A DNA stretch of 64,000 nucleotides, from the NCBI RefSeq assembly GCF_000482465.1, contig NZ_KI519420.1, positions 760,343-824,342 on the forward strand, given 5' to 3'. Made by a program: the position numbers and the translations under genes. Shown here one piece after another: positions 59,699-64,000 of this stretch; positions within the stretch are counted from its first letter, which is position 1, and every line of letters begins with the position of its first letter. This stretch comes from Runella limosa DSM 17973. Its GTDB lineage: Bacteria > Bacteroidota > Bacteroidia > Cytophagales > Spirosomataceae. The notes under the pieces are model-generated. The model was given only the letters and a program-made list of their open reading frames with translations. It did no database searches and had not been told where the DNA came from.

Positions 59699-61309
59699 AT
59701 GAAACCTTTTTTCGATTTTCATACCCATACGTTTCTTAAAACCCATTTAAACAAAGAAAATATAGAGAATGCTTCCACGCCTTTTTTGGAGATGGATGTG
59801 GAGATTCCTTTGAATATCGACGAATGGGGTTTTAACGATATAGTCGATTCTCAAGCCAGTTTTTCCCAAATTGCTCAGGGGGGAGGGCATTTAATCATTG
59901 TTGCATTGTATCCACTTGAACATGCTTACACCAAGTCAACGTTTATCAAGCTTATTAAAAAACTAACTCAAGATTTGAATAAGAATCTTCTTGAAAGTAT
60001 TGAGAGACAAAGTATTAGTTATTGGGAGCTACTTCTAAGAGAATTGAGTCACGCGCTAAAATTTGAATCTCAACCCCAAACAGTCAGAGACGAAAACGGT
60101 AATGATGTGGATGTGCATTACAAGATTATCAATTCGATGGTTGAATATGATCCGCGCGCTCAAAATACCATTCATGTGGTGTTGTCTATCGAAGGAGGTC
60201 ATGCTTTTTATGAAAATCCCGATATTCTAAATCAAGACATTGCGGACATTAAAGAGCGTATTACCGAATTTAAAACCCCTACCCCGCAGCGCTCAACGAT
60301 CTTTCATATCAACTTAGCACACCACGCCCAAAACCGCTTTACAAACCATGCCCACGCCATTCCGACGGATTGTGCAGGAAAGGGGGGGACTGACCGTTTT
60401 GGGGGATACAATCCGATTGAACATGGCCTTACAGAAGAGGGGAAAGAATTTATTCGAAGATGCCTTCAACAGGAAAATGGTGAAAAACGGATTCTCATAG
60501 ATTTGAAACATCTTAGTTTGAAAGCAAGACAAGATTATTATCAATTGGTTGAAGACGAGTTTCCTGACACACCTTTGATTGCGACGCACATGGGCGTAAC
60601 GGGTTTTGCTTCTCAAAGCTTTCATTACGTGAAAGAGGGGCAGTTGACGCCTATTGTGAGAGGAATTACCGAATATACCGACCGAAGATGTTATAAGGTA
60701 CATTATGAGCAATTGTTTGCGTTTGAGCTAAATCGCGACCGAATTTGCTTCAACCCTTGGAGTATCAATCTGTATGATGATGACATTGTAAAAATTGTAG
60801 AAACGGGGCCTACGGGTGGATTGATTGGGTTGGTTTTGGACGAACGAATTCTAGGTAAAACCAAATCCATCACCAATTATCACGCTCCCGAGCTTTTCAG
60901 TAAAACCAAAAGAGGGGCGTCTCCGTGGCTAGATGCTCCTGCTTGTGTCAATGGACATCTTCAACGTACGGGGTTAGACGACGATATTTTAGAGATAAAT
61001 ACTGACCCGCGAAATGCGCACCCGAATGGATTGTATTATTTTCTCAACAATTGGTTGCACATCGTCAAAATCGGGGGAGACAATGCTTGGAAGAATGTAT
61101 GTTTAGGAAGTGATTATGATAGGCTCATCAATGCGTTGGATGTAGCTCCCAAAGCGAATTTTATGGCTTCCTTTCGAGCTCGACTAACGCAGGAGCTTCT
61201 GCTAATTGCCGACATCAAAGAGGTGCAGTTGCCTGCCTCGGCAGACGAATTGGTTGGGGCGCTGCTATATGATAATGCGTTTAATTTTCTAAAAAACAAC
61301 TGGCACTAA
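59699..61309 (+). CDS. Membrane dipeptidase-like (peptidase M19) metal-dependent hydrolase
   Basis: A 536-residue TIM-barrel metallohydrolase without a signal peptide. Metal-ligand-like motifs in order: FFDFHTHTF (His8, His10), SIEGGHAF (Glu165, His168), INLAHHAQNRFTNHAH, ILIDLKHLS (Asp268, His271), IATHMGVTGF (His297) and CLGSDYDR with a late Asp. The arrangement is close to renal dipeptidase (M19), but the protein is about 150 residues longer and carries insertions, so it is a divergent member whose substrate may not be a dipeptide. It is 12 bases from the LpxR-like gene and probably cotranscribed with it. The preceding 222-base gap is A+T-rich, with nothing recognised. Confidence 0.75.
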   Translation: MKPFFDFHTHTFLKTHLNKENIENASTPFLEMDVEIPLNIDEWGFNDIVDSQASFSQIAQGGGHLIIVALYPLEHAYTKSTFIKLIKKLTQDLNKNLLESIERQSISYWELLLRELSHALKFESQPQTVRDENGNDVDVHYKIINSMVEYDPRAQNTIHVVLSIEGGHAFYENPDILNQDIADIKERITEFKTPTPQRSTIFHINLAHHAQNRFTNHAHAIPTDCAGKGGTDRFGGYNPIEHGLTEEGKEFIRRCLQQENGEKRILIDLKHLSLKARQDYYQLVEDEFPDTPLIATHMGVTGFASQSFHYVKEGQLTPIVRGITEYTDRRCYKVHYEQLFAFELNRDRICFNPWSINLYDDDIVKIVETGPTGGLIGLVLDERILGKTKSITNYHAPELFSKTKRGASPWLDAPACVNGHLQRTGLDDDILEINTDPRNAHPNGLYYFLNNWLHIVKIGGDNAWKNVCLGSDYDRLINALDVAPKANFMASFRARLTQELLLIADIKEVQLPASADELVGALLYDNAFNFLKNNWH

Positions 61310-61321
61310 AAGTCAACTCTT

Positions 61322-63064
61322 ATGAAACGGTACCTGATTTGTATTGCCCTTTTTTATTTAGTCACGCATTCTTTTGGGCAAACGACCAAGAGAGCGACTT
61401 TAAAAAGAGACACGACGATTGTCCAAATTTCAGATTCGTTGCTGAAAGTAATCAATAAGAAAGGGCCTGATAAGCAGCTACGAATGCGGAATGTGGCACC
61501 ACTTGCTGACACCGCCTATTTGTCTGAAAAAGAAAAACGTGCCTTAAAAAAAGAACTCAGCAAGGAGGCTCCCAATTTTAATGTTTTGACAAGTTCTCAA
61601 CAGAAAAAGCTACTGTCAGAACTGATTCAGAAAATAAGCCACCTTGTTTTAACCGATAGCCTCATTGCCACCTTACAGCTTAACAATACTGATTTACCAG
61701 CGTCTGACATCGAATACCGAGTCGAAAAAATTCCCCATTATAAAGTGGTATATGAAGTCTATGAACGATTTCAATCGCAAATAGATTTTTTGCTATCTAC
61801 CCAAATTCCACCCCAAACCTACCTCAATGGGTTGCTTGCTAATTTGGAAATAGTAAGAAAGCACATGAATTTGTTGCTACAACAGCAATTCGTTTTTTAC
61901 CGATACACTAGCCTTTCAAAACAGTTTATCAAGAATGTTAATTTATACCATGATAACGATTTTTTACTCTTTTCAAAGATAAACCAAGACAGGGATTACA
62001 CGGGGGGATTTCGTTTTGAGTTTACGACCGATTACTTTAAAATGAGGCTTTTTCGGCCTTGGAACACCAACAACATCTTGAGCTATCAAAGTATTATGCT
62101 GGGAGGCGAAGGTTATACACCCTACATTAGGTTTCAGAAAGATGAAGTAGAAGCCGCCACTCGCCAACAGTTAGTTGTTGATGCCAATACGGGCTATTTT
62201 ACCCCGCAATCAATGAGTGTCGTGAGCAGATACATGGATTCTATTCAAACCCGTACTGACAGGCCCTTTGCGTCGTTTCAGTACATCGCGCGCGGGAAAT
62301 ACCGACTCAATCAGCACGGACATTGGCGTTCAAGAAGCTTTTTTAAACTCGGAATCATTGGGGGTAATATTGGTAAAAATCTACAAGCCATCATTCACCA
62401 AGACCTTACGGTAGGTTCGATTAGGGTGATGAACTGGGAAAAACAAATAGCTAATGGCGGGCGGTTGGGCTTTAATATTGACCACCACGTAGATTTGATG
62501 TTGTTGTCGCCCGAGAGTACCGTTTTCAAAAAAGAAAAATACTTAGACTCTACCTACAAAAAGAAGCCATATAGCCTCAATGTGTATTTACCCGTTGAAA
62601 TTCATACGGGTTCAGAACTCGATGCTTGGGGAGTAGGAGTGGGGGTTTCTAACCGAAATTTTAAAGATAGAAGTGGAACAAACGACCTTAAATTGGATAA
62701 TAACCGTAGCCAACCTTGGTATCAGCGGTGGTATAATAACTGTACGATTTCTACTGAATTGCGTTACAGAAATGTCATCCATAATTCGATGCTCGAAGGG
62801 GTGGGGTGGTTTAAAACTTGGGAGGATGATGTGTTTGACAACGAGGCACCAACTGTGTATAAATTACGCGCAAGCGAAGTAAATCGTCATTTATTGACGT
62901 GGGATTGTTTCATCGGCATTAGGTTCTATAAGGTATCGGTTTATTACATGCAGACGCGTACATTGAATGCAGAATTCAATAAAATGATTTTGAATCAAAA
63001 GTCTCCCGAAAGCAAAGGAAAACCCTACGGATGGGCAAGGATAGGGTTTAATTTCTTGATTTAA
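61322..63064 (+). CDS. LpxR-like outer-membrane lipid A deacylase family protein with long N-terminal extension
   Basis: A 580-residue outer-membrane protein. The signal peptide ends near SFGQ; residues 25-205 are a helical, charged extension. From about 210 the sequence fits the LpxR barrel: DNDFLLFSKINQDRDYTGGF carries the Asn212-Asp213 pair equivalent to the catalytic Asn-Asp of Salmonella LpxR, and the AIIHQDLTVGSIRVMNWEKQ segment (His359) matches the catalytic His region. RPFASFQYIARGKYRL and the C-terminal GWARIGFNFLI are barrel strands. LpxR removes the 3' acyloxyacyl group of lipid A. The extension is not typical for the family. Cotranscribed with the M19-like hydrolase. Confidence 0.8.
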   Translation: MKRYLICIALFYLVTHSFGQTTKRATLKRDTTIVQISDSLLKVINKKGPDKQLRMRNVAPLADTAYLSEKEKRALKKELSKEAPNFNVLTSSQQKKLLSELIQKISHLVLTDSLIATLQLNNTDLPASDIEYRVEKIPHYKVVYEVYERFQSQIDFLLSTQIPPQTYLNGLLANLEIVRKHMNLLLQQQFVFYRYTSLSKQFIKNVNLYHDNDFLLFSKINQDRDYTGGFRFEFTTDYFKMRLFRPWNTNNILSYQSIMLGGEGYTPYIRFQKDEVEAATRQQLVVDANTGYFTPQSMSVVSRYMDSIQTRTDRPFASFQYIARGKYRLNQHGHWRSRSFFKLGIIGGNIGKNLQAIIHQDLTVGSIRVMNWEKQIANGGRLGFNIDHHVDLMLLSPESTVFKKEKYLDSTYKKKPYSLNVYLPVEIHTGSELDAWGVGVGVSNRNFKDRSGTNDLKLDNNRSQPWYQRWYNNCTISTELRYRNVIHNSMLEGVGWFKTWEDDVFDNEAPTVYKLRASEVNRHLLTWDCFIGIRFYKVSVYYMQTRTLNAEFNKMILNQKSPESKGKPYGWARIGFNFLI

Positions 63065-63083
63065 GTTTCGGGAAAAAGGTTTT

Positions 63084-63878
63084 TCATTCCTCCAACAGCT
63101 CCGTCTCTACTTCCAGCGAATTGAGGGTTGCATTGCCAAATTGCGTCACCATCGCTACGTCGGCGGCGTCGCGGCCGTAGCCAAGGACAACGCGGTAGCC
63201 GTGGGTTTCTGATTGAACGGCGTCGAAAGTGTACCATTTGTTGCCTACGTATGCCTCAAACCAGGCGTGTAAATCCATAAAATTGAGCTTGTCGAGGTAG
63301 CCAACTGTCATGCGGGCGGGGATGGACAGCGTGCGGCACAAAGCAATGCCCAAATGCGTAAAATCGCGGCAAACACCTACCCGTTGGTAAAAAAGATCCA
63401 AGGCGGTGGTGGCAGAGTTGGTGGTGTTGTATTGGTACTTGATATGTTGATAAATCCAGCGTCTGATGGCTTCTACCTGCTCATAGCCCCAAGAAGCATC
63501 GCCTACGATTTGACTTGCTAAGTTTTGAAGCTCGGGTAAGTCCGACTGACAATAACGGCTGGGAGAAAGATATACCAACGTTTCGGTAGGTAAGTTTTCT
63601 ACCAAAATATAGGGAGGAAAAGGAGCGCTCGGCGCCTCTTCTTCATTGACCAGCACTTCTATTTCGGTGGTAATTGTTAGCTGCCCGACGGGGAGAACGG
63701 CGCGCACGCAATGGTTTTCATAAGAGTCGTTGTAGTTGCTAAAAGGCACCAAAGGGTCGGTGCTAAATTCTTCTTTGAGGACAGATTGTCCTTCTTGACG
63801 TCGGGGACTAAGAAGCATTTGAACGGTTGTAGGGGTGTGTATTTGGTACTTAAATACACTTTTACCTCTTATCTTCAT
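63084..63878 (-). CDS. Transglutaminase-like cysteine peptidase domain protein
   Basis: A 264-residue soluble protein with an N-terminal beta domain (VFKYQIHTPTTVQMLLSP) and a C-terminal transglutaminase fold. The catalytic triad is evident: Cys in GVCRDFTHLGIALCRTL, His in DLHAWFEAYV and Asp in WYTFDAVQ. No signal peptide. Such proteins cleave or modify peptides or proteins and are common in this phylum; the substrate is unknown. It stands alone, convergent with the LpxR-like gene (gap 19 bases). Confidence 0.9.
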   Translation of the reverse strand: MKIRGKSVFKYQIHTPTTVQMLLSPRRQEGQSVLKEEFSTDPLVPFSNYNDSYENHCVRAVLPVGQLTITTEIEVLVNEEEAPSAPFPPYILVENLPTETLVYLSPSRYCQSDLPELQNLASQIVGDASWGYEQVEAIRRWIYQHIKYQYNTTNSATTALDLFYQRVGVCRDFTHLGIALCRTLSIPARMTVGYLDKLNFMDLHAWFEAYVGNKWYTFDAVQSETHGYRVVLGYGRDAADVAMVTQFGNATLNSLEVETELLEE

Positions 63879-63967
63879 GGGTAAGGAAAGTCGAAATAGA
63901 ATTTTGTGTAAAGTACCAAAAAAAACGCAGTTTTAGCATCATTTTCGCTGATTTTTGGTGTATAAAA

Positions 63968-63994
63968 AAGGCAGGTTCCTTGCGGGCCTGCCTT
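63968..63994 (-). terminator. Hairpin, terminator of a gene beyond the right edge
   Basis: AAGGCAGG (63968-63975) pairs with CCTGCCTT (63987-63994); read leftward it is followed by a T-run (TTTTTATA). It probably ends a leftward gene that lies outside the window. Confidence 0.6.
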
Positions 63995-64000
63995 CTTCGT

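Noticed and set aside
1-64000. tRNA, rRNA, CRISPR, integrase or phage genes
   Set aside because: None was recognised by eye; no cloverleaf-like segments, spacer-repeat arrays or recombinase motifs were seen. A tRNAscan or CRISPR search would settle this.

Overview
The window is a gene-dense chromosomal segment of a member of the Bacteroidota, most probably the Cytophagales/Spirosomataceae (Runella- or Dyadobacter-like; an inference from gene content, not proven). Supporting signs are the bamA-ompH-ompH cluster, an outer-membrane barrel plus GLPGLI gene pair, a NUDIX-type arabinose regulator, a bacterial GGGP synthase, TAnnTTTG promoter elements, the near absence of Shine-Dalgarno sequences, and intergenic palindromes. 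I recognised no tRNA, rRNA, CRISPR array, transposase, integrase or phage gene. About 56 protein genes fill nearly all of the sequence.

Layout. 0-10 kb: a DHFR-family fragment, a di-heme cytochrome c peroxidase, an HGSNAT-like acyltransferase, an A+T-rich barrel-like gene bracketed by two near-identical palindromes, then a leftward carbohydrate module. That module is a 1251-residue ThuA/dehydrogenase/HEAT/CARDB/cupredoxin lipoprotein, a Gfo/Idh/MocA oxidoreductase lacking the usual catalytic lysine, and a sugar isomerase/epimerase, with a block of tandem hairpins between the first two. 10-21 kb: SF1 helicase, AraC regulator with yraN, barstar-like protein, BatD-like protein, icd, a polysaccharide polymerase-like membrane protein, AIM24, an M28 peptidase and a small secreted protein. 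21.5-32.7 kb: barrel/GLPGLI pair, envelope biogenesis cluster uppS-bamA-ompH-ompH, MATE pump, WD40 protein. 32.7-43.2 kb: phosphopantetheinyl transferase, SirB1-like protein, galE-rfbB, YitT, PlsC, wecB, an MlaF-like ATPase, tatC and GGGP synthase.

43.2-50.4 kb is a complete L-arabinose locus read leftward: regulator, araB, [DUF4143 ATPase], araA, araD, galM. Together these isomerise L-arabinose to L-ribulose, phosphorylate it and epimerise it to xylulose-5-phosphate. The ATPase gene is an intruder with no evident role in the pathway. 50.5-53.1 kb holds a patatin-like lipase, an unknown lipoprotein and an ImmA/IrrE-like protein without a visible zinc motif. 53.2-64 kb holds gcvT, comB, thiL, msrA, a large FtsX-type permease, a two-gene pair of an M19-like metallohydrolase and an LpxR-like outer-membrane deacylase, and a transglutaminase.

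No single obvious new defence or mobile system stands out. The best candidates for undescribed biology are the keto-sugar-like redox module (3.6-9.8 kb), the M19-like/LpxR-like pair (59.7-63.1 kb), the lipoprotein-patatin pair (50.5-52.2 kb), and the hairpin repeat families that sit at many gene ends. All coordinates and motifs were read by eye; family names rest on motif recognition, not on database searches.
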